A stretch of 64,000 bases of DNA from Bombyx mori (taxonomy: Eukaryota; Arthropoda; Insecta; Lepidoptera; Bombycidae): contig NC_085112.1 in the NCBI RefSeq assembly GCF_030269925.1, forward strand, positions 7,007,501 through 7,071,500, read 5' to 3'. A program made the translations under genes and the position numbers. A model generated the notes under the pieces. That model saw only the letters and a list, made by a program, of their open reading frames with translations, had not been told where the DNA came from and did not search any database. Each line of letters starts with the position of its first letter. Within the stretch, counting starts at the first letter, position 1. Of the stretch, positions 11,201 through 20,700 are shown piece after piece.

Positions 11201-12074
11201 TATTTTTTTATTGGTTAGATGGGTGGACGAGCTCACAGCCCACCTGGTGTTAAGTGGTTACTGGAGCCCATAGACATATACAATGTAAATGCGCCACCCA
11301 CCTTGAGGTATAAGTTCTAAGGTCTCAGTATAGTTACTACGGCTGCCCCACCCTTCAAACCGAAACGCATTACTGCTTCACGGCAGAAATAGGCAGGGTG
11401 GTGGTAGGTACATACTAGTGCGGACTCACAAGAGGTCCTACCACCAGTAATTACGCAAATTATAATTTTGCGGGTTTTGATTTTTATTACACGATGTTAT
11501 TCCTTCACTGTGGAAGTCAATCGTGAACAACTGTTGTGTACGTATTTCCTTTAAAAAAATTTATACCCGCCTGGGTTTCAAACACCGATGCATTGCTCAA
11601 CACGAATGCACCGGACGTCTTATCCTTTAGGTCACGACGACCACTTAACACCAGGTGGGATGTGAGCTCGTCCACAAAACCATGGAATAAAAAAAAAATA
11701 TATATTCTAAACTTTTATAAAAGGTCTAGTTCCAATCATATAAAGCTTGCTTTTTTTTTATAATATGGTTACAGTATGTCTAATTACTAATTATTCAGTA
11801 CTGAAAGTCATTTTCAATCTGCTCCATATTTAATTAAAATATATCAAATAAAAATATATAAATATGTAATTTATTACACAGAAAATTTAAAAGTTGAAAT
11901 TATTTGTACTTTGCTGACAAGTTTTTTTAAGTGGTGTTGATTTCCTTTATTTTATTCCTCAGGCCAACCTCGAGTCAAGATATTTTAACATCAACTTATA
12001 ATACGAAATGCACCTATTTGGTGGATGTACAAGTGCATCCGGAATGGGTTGTTGCGATTGGAACCAAGCAATGA
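2255..12074 (+). CDS. TAF5L: TAF5-like WD40 subunit of the SAGA complex (TAF5L / wda)
   Basis: Twelve coding exons: 2255-2332, 2418-2572, 2891-3265, 3454-3601, 4558-4633, 5083-5221, 6222-6401, 6618-6770, 8097-8244, 9492-9660, 10917-11148 and 11963-12074. They join in phase into 654 residues with GT/AG sites throughout. The start gives a LisH-like N-terminus (AAVASYLERRNYP). Residues about 80-250 are the TAF5 N-terminal domain, and about 316-654 are WD40 repeats with GHSGPV, SHDRTAKLW and GGADRSVRLW. IELACN before the repeats and the tail IGTKQ are typical of TAF5L rather than TAF5. Known role: a nuclear scaffold of the SAGA histone acetyltransferase core. Exon 10 is unusually GC-rich. Introns carry several SINE insertions. 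Human TAF5L has 589 residues and fly wda about 740. Confidence 0.93.
4056..4500 (+). repeat. tRNA-headed SINE, full length, in TAF5L intron 4
   Basis: The head contains a pol III A box (TGGCCTAAAGGATAAGACG), resembling tRNA-Arg, and a B-box-like GTGTTAGAATCCC. A body follows, then the tail ending CTAAGCAATAAC plus poly(A). The direct repeat ATGTAA at 4050-4055 and 4501-4506 looks like the target-site duplication. Confidence 0.85.
5741..6026 (+). repeat. Short-class SINE/LINE tail with GGT-rich 5' end, in TAF5L intron 6
   Basis: The element begins at CTGGTGGTAGGACC (5786) and runs to CTAAGCAATAAAAAA. It has no tRNA head. Immediately upstream, 5741-5785 is a degenerate GGT/GCT triplet-rich array that seems to be an expansion of the same ACTGGTGGT junction. 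Confidence 0.8.
6798..6851 (-). repeat. Bm1 SINE fragment in TAF5L intron 8
   Basis: The string GACCCACTGTGAAGATCCGG and the following CTCAGTAGGCTTTTCCAGTA match the middle of the Bm1 copies elsewhere in the window. The rest of the intron to about 7180 shows no recognised unit. Confidence 0.65.
7185..7450 (+). repeat. Bm1 SINE in TAF5L intron 8
   Basis: This copy reads in the poly(A) orientation: CGACGAAGGGCTCGACGAG, GATCCGGTGGTAGATTCTGC, then CAGCTTAGGTAGGAAAAAAA at the 3' end. It matches the other Bm1 copies and is 5'-truncated relative to 35979-36420. Confidence 0.85.
7601..7991 (-). repeat. tRNA-headed SINE lacking its 3' end, in TAF5L intron 8
   Basis: The complement of the tRNA-like head (GATTCGAACACCGGTGC, AGGCCACGACGAC) is at 7918-7991 and the tail continues down to TAAGTGGTTACTGGAGCC at 7601. 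The terminal GTGGGCTGTGAGCTCG block and poly(A) are missing. Confidence 0.8.
8765..8880 (+). repeat. Dispersed repeat fragment in TAF5L intron 9
   Basis: The block TATGTTTGTAACGGAATC followed by AAAACGTCGGATTAACTCG reappears, more diverged, at 28462-28580. It resembles the 3' region of an insect non-LTR element, but I cannot name the family. Confidence 0.45.
8946..9276. repeat. Long palindrome (foldback) in TAF5L intron 9
   Basis: Left arm 8946-9058 and right arm 9165-9276 are reverse complements with only scattered mismatches, separated by a 106-bp spacer. Matching blocks include TAATAGTTTAAAAAA and AAATAGTGTAAGAAAAAATG. The transcript would form a roughly 110-bp stem. A foldback-type element is the likeliest origin. 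Confidence 0.8.
9825..10076 (+). repeat. Unnamed repeat family, copy 1 (TAF5L intron 10)
   Basis: The copy runs from the GAAATGAGATGAG block through ATAATCTCAGCAAAATGG and AAACAGTTAATAAACCACCG to TTCCCGCCAAAAAGTC. The same order of blocks is seen at 16505-16916, 33150-33582 and, inverted, at 33655-33745, 38992-39185 and 39955-40172. The rest of intron 10 (10140-10916) holds nothing I recognise. Confidence 0.7.
11191..11699 (-). repeat. tRNA-headed SINE (-) joined to a short inverted tail (+), TAF5L intron 11
   Basis: A complete minus-strand copy occupies 11191-11640, from poly(T) to the tRNA-like head. At 11641 it is followed at once by a plus-strand 3' tail piece (CCACTTAACACCAGGTGGG to 11699, ending in poly(A)). 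Both outer ends are therefore 3' tails, a head-to-head arrangement. Confidence 0.8.
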
Positions 12075-12098
12075 TGTACTTTTAATGATTATGTAATT

Positions 12099-12104
12099 AA
12101 TAAA
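12099..12104 (+). terminator. Polyadenylation signal of TAF5L
   Basis: AATAAA lies 25 bp after the TAF5L stop codon, followed by a T-rich stretch. It is the first canonical signal in the 3' flank. Confidence 0.6.
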
Positions 12105-12255
12105 ATGTAAGACTATTGTTATTTTGTTTATTTTTCTTTCTTTTAAATTCTACATTATAACAACGATTTCACCTACTCAATCTCATAAGTACATGAATAC
12201 AAGCAGAATATCTTACACACAAGCACTATTGGATGTTTTTAAGTACAACAAACAG

Positions 12256-12297
12256 CATCTATCACAGCCAACAAGCCCTTGTTGGCTGTGATAGATG
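12256..12297. other. Perfect 20-bp inverted repeat (hairpin)
   Basis: Arm CATCTATCACAGCCAACAAG at 12256-12275 is followed by CC and its exact reverse complement at 12278-12297. It lies about 180 bp after the TAF5L stop, beyond the polyadenylation signal. Confidence 0.85.
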
Positions 12298-12552
12298 GCA
12301 GACTAGGAGTACACTGTTTATTAAAATCGTGTGACATTAAGGCATTACCATTGGAAAATTCGTAAATTGAAAGAAAACTGTAATATATAATTAATTACTT
12401 TATTGGAACCTGATTACAGACTTCTCTCTCTACTATGCTTTCCATAATAGCTATGTATACAATACAGTTTGAAATAATGTGTGGCTTCTAATCTACTACA
12501 GCATAATTATGGCAAATCAACACATAATATAACACAACCAACTGTAGCAGCA

Positions 12553-12799
12553 TTTATTTTTTATTGCTTAGATGGGTGGACGAGTTCACAGCCCACCTGT
12601 TGTTAAGTGGTTACTGGAGCCCATAGACATCCACAACGTAAATGCGCCACCCAACTTGAGATATAAGTTCTAAGGTCTAAAGTATAGTTACAACGGCTGC
12701 CCCACCCTTCAAACCGAAACGCATTACTGCTTCACGGTAGAAATAGGCAGGGCGGTGGTACCCACCCTCGCGGACTCACAAGAGGTCCTACCACCAGTA
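12553..12799 (-). repeat. Short-class SINE/LINE tail
   Basis: It runs from poly(T) and TTGCTTAGATGGGTGGACGA to GGTCCTACCACCAGTAA. Its 5' boundary is at the same ACTGGTGG point as the copies at 5786, 39537 and 54106. Confidence 0.8.
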
Positions 12800-13848
12800 A
12801 AAATAGTATACCAACATAGCTTCATTAGCAAATAACACTGTAAAATTTAACATCAAATTATAAATTTTTACTTGTAGTTGAGTAGAGACACACCAATATG
12901 AGTTTATGCTGGCCATTTTATACATACCACACAGGCATGCAGTGTGAATGAATTCAGTAAAGTTAATGACATAAAACAAGTGTAATAAGTTCTTAAAGAA
13001 TCCTTCCATCCACAGAATTACAGGCTATACAGATATATAGCGTAACTGTAATAAATTCAAGGGTGCAAAGATTCGAAAACATAATATCAAAATGTATAAA
13101 AATAATGATGTTACAATCATCTACATTATCTGATTCAGATCACATTCGATAATCCTTAACAAAGCTGTCAAACATTTTTTTTTTGCGATTGAAAGATTAC
13201 TGTTCTCTCGGAGGCTTTCCTAGTTTCACCAGGATAGGTAGGTAAGCAAGGGCTCAGCCAGGAGGGATCAAACTATATCTGTACATGAATATATTATGTC
13301 GGTATGTGCAATATTTTTTTTTGTTTAATATTTGGTTTACAACTGTTGGAAATTATTGGCATGAAATAATGAAATTAATGACTCGTAAGTATTAGCGATC
13401 CTAACTTGCTGTTCAAAGTCAGAACATCATCACTAGCAATAAGATTAAAATTTTGCTACCTACTTATACTTTTGTTGTTGTCATTTTTTAGTATAAAAGT
13501 GGAACTTGTAAAAATTTTCCTGATTGTTTTTAATGATAACAATATTACAAAAGCTCATCACTAGTTACTAAATTAAAAAAGGAAATTTTCAGTGTAACTG
13601 GGAAAATATTGCACTGAACTGATTTATCTTTCTTTTTTATATAAATACTGAGTATTTGATAGCAGAATTATCTCAACCTTGTCTTCCCTATTTCCATTTA
13701 CCTAAACAAACTTTAGAAATTATAATGCCAACTGCGCTTATTGAAGGTTAACCTATTACATTCTGTAAGTATATAAATGTACGTAGAGAATTGGATCCTT
13801 ATTAAAACAATTGAACTGGCATCCACTATATCTTGATGGTATAATTAT

Positions 13849-13854
13849 TTTATT
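13849..13854 (-). terminator. Polyadenylation signal of POLD3
   Basis: TTTATT on the plus strand is AATAAA on the coding strand, 28 bp past the POLD3 stop codon. Confidence 0.55.
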
Positions 13855-13881
13855 CCATGATTTGGTTACATAGGATGGTAT

Positions 13882-15291
13882 TTAATTTGGTACTTTTTTA
13901 AAGAAGTTCATCATGGTTGGTTGTTTATGTTTTTGTGATGGAGAAGACTTTTTTTTTGATTGCTTTATTGGCACATTTTTCAGAGCAGTGGTTTCAACGG
14001 TGACTTGTTTTTTAATATCAACATTCTCTTTTGTATGCACTTCATCATCTGAACAACTCTCATAAATTTCTTCTTTTTTGGTTAACATAAATCCTTCTTC
14101 ATCTGTATAAGTTTTATCTATGATTTTTCTCCTCTTTTTTGCATTAACAAGCCCAGGTGTTATGGTAACAATGGTAGCTGATGGAGTTGGTGGAATTTCA
14201 TCTTCAGATTCACGTTCCAAAGTAATTTCATCTGCCAATGAATCTGATTTTTCACAATCACTATCACTATCAGAAACATGCAATACTCTTTTGCGTTTCT
14301 TTCCAAAAGAATTCCCCTGGTTAGTTTTTTTATTTCTTACTTTAACTTCAATATCTATTTTCTCCACTTTGATGTCTTTTTTTTGAGTTGATGCTTCATT
14401 TTTTTGTGCGATTATACTATTTACTGACTTCTTCTCTGTCAATTTAATTTCAGTTCCATTGGTTTTAGAGCTATCATCAATGTTTGTTTCTTCTCTATCA
14501 AATTTTTTTGTTATTTTTGTTTTGTTTTCAATATCTCCCTTATCTTTCTTGTTAATATCCATTTTAACATTTGGTGTTTTTGATAAAAATCCCATTATAT
14601 TCCCATTAGACTTTCCATTACTTTTTTTATCAAGAGATTTATTGTTAGTAACAGAATTGTACTTTGGTGATGGAATTTCAGATTTTACAGGATCTGTTTT
14701 CTTATCATGATCTTTAATAGTTTTCACTTCATTCTGTGTATTGTGATTTTCTTCTTTAATACTGTTTTTCGAATCTTTCTTTATGGAGTTTTTCAGATTT
14801 TTCTCGGGTACTTCCTGGCTCTTAAATTTTAAAGTGCCTATTTCTTCATAAGATCTCTTTGAACAAATATTGTTTTTGACTGTACCTTTACATAACAAAT
14901 AATCTTCGAAGGTGTTTATAGCTATAAATGCTGATTTATCTATACTTGTACAATGGCCGTAGCATACACTATAAATATGCTCAAAGAATATTGTACTGAA
15001 TTTGTCTTTCACGCTTACTAATTCTTCTTCTAGTACAAGAATAGTTAGAAGTTTATTGTTTTTTAAGGATCCCGAGATAATGTAGCTGACTGAAAGACCA
15101 ACATTCGGCTTGTTCTTTCTCAATTCATCAACAAATTCTCTCAAAAATATTTTCGCCTTATTTACATGAATGCACAATTCTTTACTAATGGATGTGTATG
15201 TCACTAAACGCCGCTCATCTAAGATTATGTTCTTTATAGAATTTAAGCTCTCTGACTTATTTTCATCCATTATAAATACAAATTCATTCAA
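13882..15291 (-). CDS. POLD3: DNA polymerase delta subunit 3 (p66 family)
   Basis: A single uninterrupted frame encodes 469 residues. The first ~145 residues form a folded winged-helix-like N-terminal region (ERRLVTYTSISKELCIHVN, then LVLEEELVSVKDKFS). The remainder is lysine-, serine- and acid-rich and looks disordered, with KKRKRV and AKKRRK basic clusters suited to nuclear import. The extreme C-terminus carries a PCNA-binding PIP box, QPTMMNFF, at residues 457-464, followed by KK. This architecture and length match POLD3 (human 466 residues), which links the polymerase delta catalytic core to PCNA during lagging-strand synthesis and repair. A second in-frame Met at residue 8 is an alternative start. 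The gene is divergent from ATP6AP2, separated by about 2.5 kb that is largely transposon. Confidence 0.88.
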   Translation of the reverse strand: MNEFVFIMDENKSESLNSIKNIILDERRLVTYTSISKELCIHVNKAKIFLREFVDELRKNKPNVGLSVSYIISGSLKNNKLLTILVLEEELVSVKDKFSTIFFEHIYSVCYGHCTSIDKSAFIAINTFEDYLLCKGTVKNNICSKRSYEEIGTLKFKSQEVPEKNLKNSIKKDSKNSIKEENHNTQNEVKTIKDHDKKTDPVKSEIPSPKYNSVTNNKSLDKKSNGKSNGNIMGFLSKTPNVKMDINKKDKGDIENKTKITKKFDREETNIDDSSKTNGTEIKLTEKKSVNSIIAQKNEASTQKKDIKVEKIDIEVKVRNKKTNQGNSFGKKRKRVLHVSDSDSDCEKSDSLADEITLERESEDEIPPTPSATIVTITPGLVNAKKRRKIIDKTYTDEEGFMLTKKEEIYESCSDDEVHTKENVDIKKQVTVETTALKNVPIKQSKKKSSPSQKHKQPTMMNFFKKVPN

Positions 15292-15343
15292 ACAGTAAAC
15301 AGTTAATTTAAGTTACCTATCAATTCTTTTCTGAACTCTGAAG

Positions 15344-16496
15344 TAGACATGCGTAGTTCCGGAACTAAATAGTTCCTGGAACTATGTCCTCATATGGAAC
15401 TATATCATTCAATCCGACTTGTCAAAATTAACATGTTCAGACAGTTCCATTTCCATTCCAAGTGTACTGTTATGCAGGAACTACGAACGCGTTGAACATG
15501 ACGGACATGCGGACATGATTAGAGCATAGGTACCGCGCGGCGCGGAGGCGTGGCGCGGCGAGTCCACCCGAACGAGTCTCGAACCGACACGAGTCCACGT
15601 AAAGAGATAAGGCGACATATGGCACGAATACGAGAGAGTGAGATGGAGCGAGTGCATGAAACTGCGTGTGGAGCTCTTTCATATTACATTTTTATTAATA
15701 TTGAAGTTATGCTCTACGACCTACGTGTTACAGTCGATAGTTGATTAAATTAAAATGTTTTGCTATGGATTTTGACCTTGACCATGCATCATTCCTACGA
15801 GCACTTAACCTTAAGTGTTTGTAGACCATTTCTTAGAAAATCATAATTCAAAATTCGAGAATTTTAAAACATTCACCACTTTCGCTATTCGGTATCTCGG
15901 TTATGGGAAAAAGGTTGTAAGGCTACAACGAGCTCAATTTACGTTGTATATCAGAATAACGTGGTATTTTAATTAACAACTGATAGGTTATAGTTTTCGG
16001 TGCATCGTACAATACCTACATTGAAAAATAATGAAAGTAGTAGAGTAGTTGAAATTATGACAAAGTAATTACAGTACATTAATAAATTATGCAACCAGCT
16101 GTAACAATGAACCTAAAACTAAAAACCTTACAAAATAATAATTACAATAATAATTGCCATAAGCGGCAATCTATTTTTATATAGTGCTTTTAAAAAATTG
16201 TTTTTTTAATACCTTTTTTGAAAAATATTGTGTAATTAATAATAACTTAATACGTGATTCACTACACTACAAACAGCTACTAGACTTAACATGTCCGCGG
16301 AACTAAACAGCTTCAAACAGCTACTAGACTTAATATGTCCGCGGAACTAAACAGCTACAAACTACAAACAGCTACTAGACTTAACATGTTCGTGAAACTA
16401 AACAGTTCCGCGAACATGTTTACTGGAACTAGTTCCGACACTCAAAAGAACGATGTCATGTTCAATCCAGTTCCGAACATGATTAGCGCACGTCTA
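15344..16496. mobile_element. Non-autonomous hAT-type transposon with perfect 8-bp target duplication
   Basis: CTCTGAAG occurs at 15336-15343 and again at 16497-16504. The element between starts TAGACATGCG and ends CGCACGTCTA, an inverted pair with one mismatch. Subterminal GTTCCGGAACT-like motifs occur at both ends. Near the right end, 16265-16440 holds three imperfect copies of a unit containing CAAACAGCTACTAGACTTAA. No transposase frame remains. It sits between the divergent POLD3 and ATP6AP2 genes. Confidence 0.85.
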
Positions 16497-16504
16497 CTCT
16501 GAAG

Positions 16505-16916
16505 TTTTTTTTTTTTTAAGAGATTTTATGACCTGTTAACTAAGACCTTTAAGTCATGTCTTATTTTAATTTATATTCTTAATTTTATGAAAAATGATAA
16601 TATGAAGTGAAATGAAATGAAGTTGATTAATATAAAACATGGTATGGCACGAAATGAAAAGATATAAGATGATATGAGATGAAATATAATCTCGGTAAAA
16701 TGGTGTTCATTTACTGAGACGTTTTCAGTGGACTTTTTGGAGGATCCCGAGAAGCTACGTCTAGCGGCTTTGTTTCATTTTTCCACATTTGTGCCCTTTG
16801 ACAGATATTAAACAGTTAATAAACCACCGTTATTACACATTTAAATCTGAAGAAACACTAAATAGACAAAATAAAACAAATCACACAACTCCACTCCTCG
16901 CCTTCCCGCCGAAAAG
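16505..16916 (+). repeat. Unnamed repeat family, copy 2 (near full length)
   Basis: It begins with a T-run and GATTTTATGACCTG (16505 onwards), then TTAACTAAGACCTTTAAGTC, the GAAATGAAATG block, GGATCCCGAGAAGCTACGTC and AAACAGTTAATAAACCACCG, and ends near TTCCCGCCGAAAAG. If the T-run is a reversed poly(A), the element would be transcribed from the minus strand. Confidence 0.7.
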
Positions 16917-17163
16917 TTTTTTTTTTATTCCTTACATGGTTAGATGAGCTCACAGCTTACTTGGTATTAAGTGGTTACTGAAGCCCATAAATAGGTATCT
17001 ATAACGTAAATGCGCCACCCACCTTGAGATATAAGTCTAAGTTCTCAAGTATAGTTATAGCGGCTGCCCAACCTTTCAAACCGAAACGCATTACTGCTTC
17101 ACGGCAGAAGTAGGCAGGGTGGTGGTACCTATCCGCGCGGACTCACAAGAGGTCCTGCCACCA
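16917..17163 (-). repeat. Short-class SINE/LINE tail
   Basis: Poly(T) then a diverged TTAGATGAGCTCACAGC through AGGTCCTGCCACCAT. It abuts the unnamed repeat copy 2 and has the short-class 5' boundary. Confidence 0.75.
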
Positions 17164-17365
17164 TAGGCATAGTCTAAAAGTCCAGATAATATACTATTAA
17201 TATTTAAGACACAGACTAAATAGTTTTTACTTAAGTAAATAGTATGTTCAGATATAAACATTAAAATAGTACGCAAGAACTATGTACATCGACATAAAAA
17301 ACTCAATTTCAACTATGTGTTCTCTTTCGCTTTACATTTAGGTTTACACTTTTTTTTATGATAAT

Positions 17366-17592
17366 GTCTAATTTTTTTCCTACCTGTGCTAATAACCTTG
17401 AGAGGCTATTTCAGCTTCGCCCTAACATGCAGTTGAGCTCACGGGGCTCAAGCCTGACGACGTTGCTAACACGAAACCCTAGCAAGAGCCGTACTTCGCA
17501 GAAATGCGACCCACTGAGAAGATCCGGCGAGAAACTCAGTGGGCTGTGTCTGTGGGTTAATTTACCCGACGGGTTCGACTCGATATGTCTAT
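17366..17592 (-). repeat. Bm1 SINE upstream of ATP6AP2
   Basis: TTTTTTTCCTACCTGTGC, then AACCTTGAGAGGCTATTTC, CACTGAGAAGATCCGG and CGACGGGTTCGAC. It is the reverse complement of the copy at 7185-7450 and ends about 180 bp before the ATP6AP2 start codon. Confidence 0.8.
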
Positions 17593-17774
17593 AATTTCAA
17601 AGTCAATTTTTAAACGTCCTTAGGTCTAGTACCTGCCTATATTTGATTAGTCTGTATTCTAGTCCACAACCCCGTGATATTTAGCTTCTTTGATTATCTA
17701 TGGTTTTGTTTTTGGTATGAATTTAATCATATGACATTGTGATTGTGACAGTCAGTCATTTATTGTCGAGGAAA

Positions 17775-20700
17775 ATGGCTGCAACTATGGTATCTGTATG
17801 GGTTTTCTTAATCTCTTCAATAATAGGTAAGATTGATTTTTCATTTGGGATTAGTACTACCACTAATATTTTTCTTTATTGTATAACTAGAAACTTTTTT
17901 TAGGTATCAATGCCTCTGGCGAACTAAGCATCCTCCATAGTCCTGAGTCGTTAAGTTTCTCTGGTTCCAGTAAAACTTTCGAGAGTCTTTTAAAAGAAAT
18001 ATTTTCTGCTTCTCTTGGCCTTTCCGTTGAAGAGGTAAACGTGTTTATTGTACATTATTTTACCACATATAAGCAAAGATAATGGTTTGATTAAATACAT
18101 GAACTGTATTACAAATACATTTTATTGTAGAACTCCGAATGGAATGGATTATTGATAACTGATCCGTTCAACACTCCTGAAGCAGTTGTCGAAGTTTACA
18201 TTAGTGGCATATCCAGTCTGGGGAGTTCCGTGAGTATACTGTCATTAATTTTAGATCACATGCTTTAATACACAAACAATTAGAACACATCTATGACTAG
18301 CTTTAAGTAATAACTAATTTATAACTAGAAGTAAGACGAATAGTTAAATAATAATGCGATTATAAATTCGATAAAAAACACCATTTCATTTCAGGCTGAT
18401 TTTAAATCCAAAAAGTATCCTTTAGTTGTAGATGAGTATGAACCTGATACTTTTGATGTATTAAAACACAGAATCAATCAACGTTTTACCAATGGAGGCA
18501 ATAAGCTTGTGAATATCAATTTAAGTGACTCTGATCAGGTATAGTAAAAATACTATATTTAGAAATAAAAAAAATTATGTTATCGTTTTAATGAGTACGT
18601 AAATAACTTTTTATAATATTTTTTTTCAGCTTTTGTCATATTCAAATGTGTTAGGTGATTTAGATATTCCAAAAGTTAAAAAACAGTCCTTGCAGCACTT
18701 AAAATCTTCAGTTGAAGAAGACTTCCAATTTCTAAGTGAACTTGCAGCCTTAAAAGCTGTCACAGAAAAGGTTTGTGAACTCAATTTTATATTTTGTATA
18801 AATTAATAAACTCTAAACAGTATTTCCTTTCTATGAATCAATCCTCTGTTAGTTCTCTTTGAATTGCCAACCATCTTGAACTGGGATGGGATTTTAGTGC
18901 AACACTTGAAGAGATTTTATAAGTATTCAGCTCTTGAAAAGTTAGGTCAGCTGGCTGGGCAATCCCTGGGCAATATTCAATATATTGTCTGAAATGTTAA
19001 TCTCTTATGTATTTGAGTAGCAAATTAGCAGCTATCATGTCATCTGCAATTTAGGCTCTCCAGTGTTCCTAATTATTTTGTTTAATGATAAACTCAAACA
19101 GAAAAGGAAATGTATTATTTTAACTTAAATTCTTTGACATGATAACAGCTATCATGTCAACTGCAATGTAGACTCTCCATTATTATTTATATTCTCCAAT
19201 AATTATTTTATTTAGTGATAAATTCAAGCACAAAAGGAAATGTATTATTTTATCTTAAATTTCTTGCCATGACTTACTGAATTGAACTGAATAGATTGCT
19301 TTTTTGTATTCTTACTTTGTATATAAGTTTATAGGATGTGGGTCATCAGCTATTTTTTGTGAACCAATAAAGTAAACAATAAAATATAGGCTTCTCAAAA
19401 CTGAATAATAAATATTTGTGTTAGCAATACTTAGTACAATGGTATTATCACTGCTTAGGCTCTGGTTGTGGTGAACTTATAAACTGTGAGGCATATTACA
19501 AAAATAAAATGAGCAAATGAAACCCAACTTTATTCAAGTTTTAAATTATTATTTTTTGTTCTGTAAATAAATACAAATATTTTATTTATATTTTAAGGTG
19601 GAATCTGGTGCTATCAGCGCAGATAATATCATCGACTTTTACAACTTACGAATCAATTCTTTGCATGCACTACGTGATTTCCATGGTCCTAACTCGTTAC
19701 AAACTAAGGAAGCTAAAAAGTTACTGGGTCAGTTATTATTAATTACTATTTAATATAGATGTATACCTATAAGATATTTACTAAATAAATAATAAAGTTA
19801 GCTCACAAATCATAATTAGAATATAAGATGTTATTCATATATACAACACCTAAATATAGTGGTCCAAAATTATTAAAAGAATAAGTTTCAATATAATTTA
19901 AAGTTTAACAATTTTTACCGAAAATTACTTGTTTGATAGTATCAGCATTACTTAGTATGTCTTACCAGACTTTAGATACTGTTTCACCTTGTCGTAGTAA
20001 ACTAAATTTTAGAAATCATTTGGCTGCATCTCTAATTACTGATACTAACATCATTCTCCTTTAAATAGTATTTTGGTGGACTTGTTTGCTGAATTAACAA
20101 TTACAACAATAATTTAAAACTGAAATGTTAAAATTCTGCCACACTTTAGGTGAAGCACTTGAAGAATTAACAAAGGCGTTTGTAAAAGCATATGATGGTT
20201 CAGTTTTGGTCACAGCTGTAACAACTGACATTGTCCACACGCGCCGTGCTATTCGCTCGGTATCTGGAAATGTCGAACTCAAGAATAGTGTGAGTACATA
20301 AACATGAACTCTTAATTATACTATTATTTTTAATAAAAATAAAATCGGGAATTTGCGCAAAAAGTAAATGAGAAATAACAATAATAATTCAAAAACCATA
20401 ATTGACAAAAATTTACTAAGTATTTAATCGTTTTTTTTTACGAATTAATTAAATTTGGAACCTTATTTTCTTTTATGTGAAAAAATGTATTTAGTAAGAA
20501 ACTATTACCTATATTTACGGGACATAAATAACGTATCACACCGCAATCTAAGTAGTCATGTCACGTCATAGTTACTATTCGTTTTAGCCCATTAATAGGG
20601 TACACTAAAAAGTAACTGTGCTAGTTCCCCATTCGACCCCTCGCCTAACAATCAACACTCGTTTAATAGATATGTACAATATTTTTTTTGTTTTAAATGA

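Larger units (their letters stand above)
12105..13848. other. Intergenic region between convergent TAF5L and POLD3
   Basis: AT-rich DNA holding the hairpin at 12256-12297 and the short-class element at 12553-12799. Elsewhere I see no coding potential. The far end probably includes 3' flanking sequence of POLD3. Confidence 0.5.

Noticed and set aside
15470..15744. Arginine-rich frames in both directions
   Set aside because: They lie wholly inside the non-autonomous hAT element and resemble no transposase.
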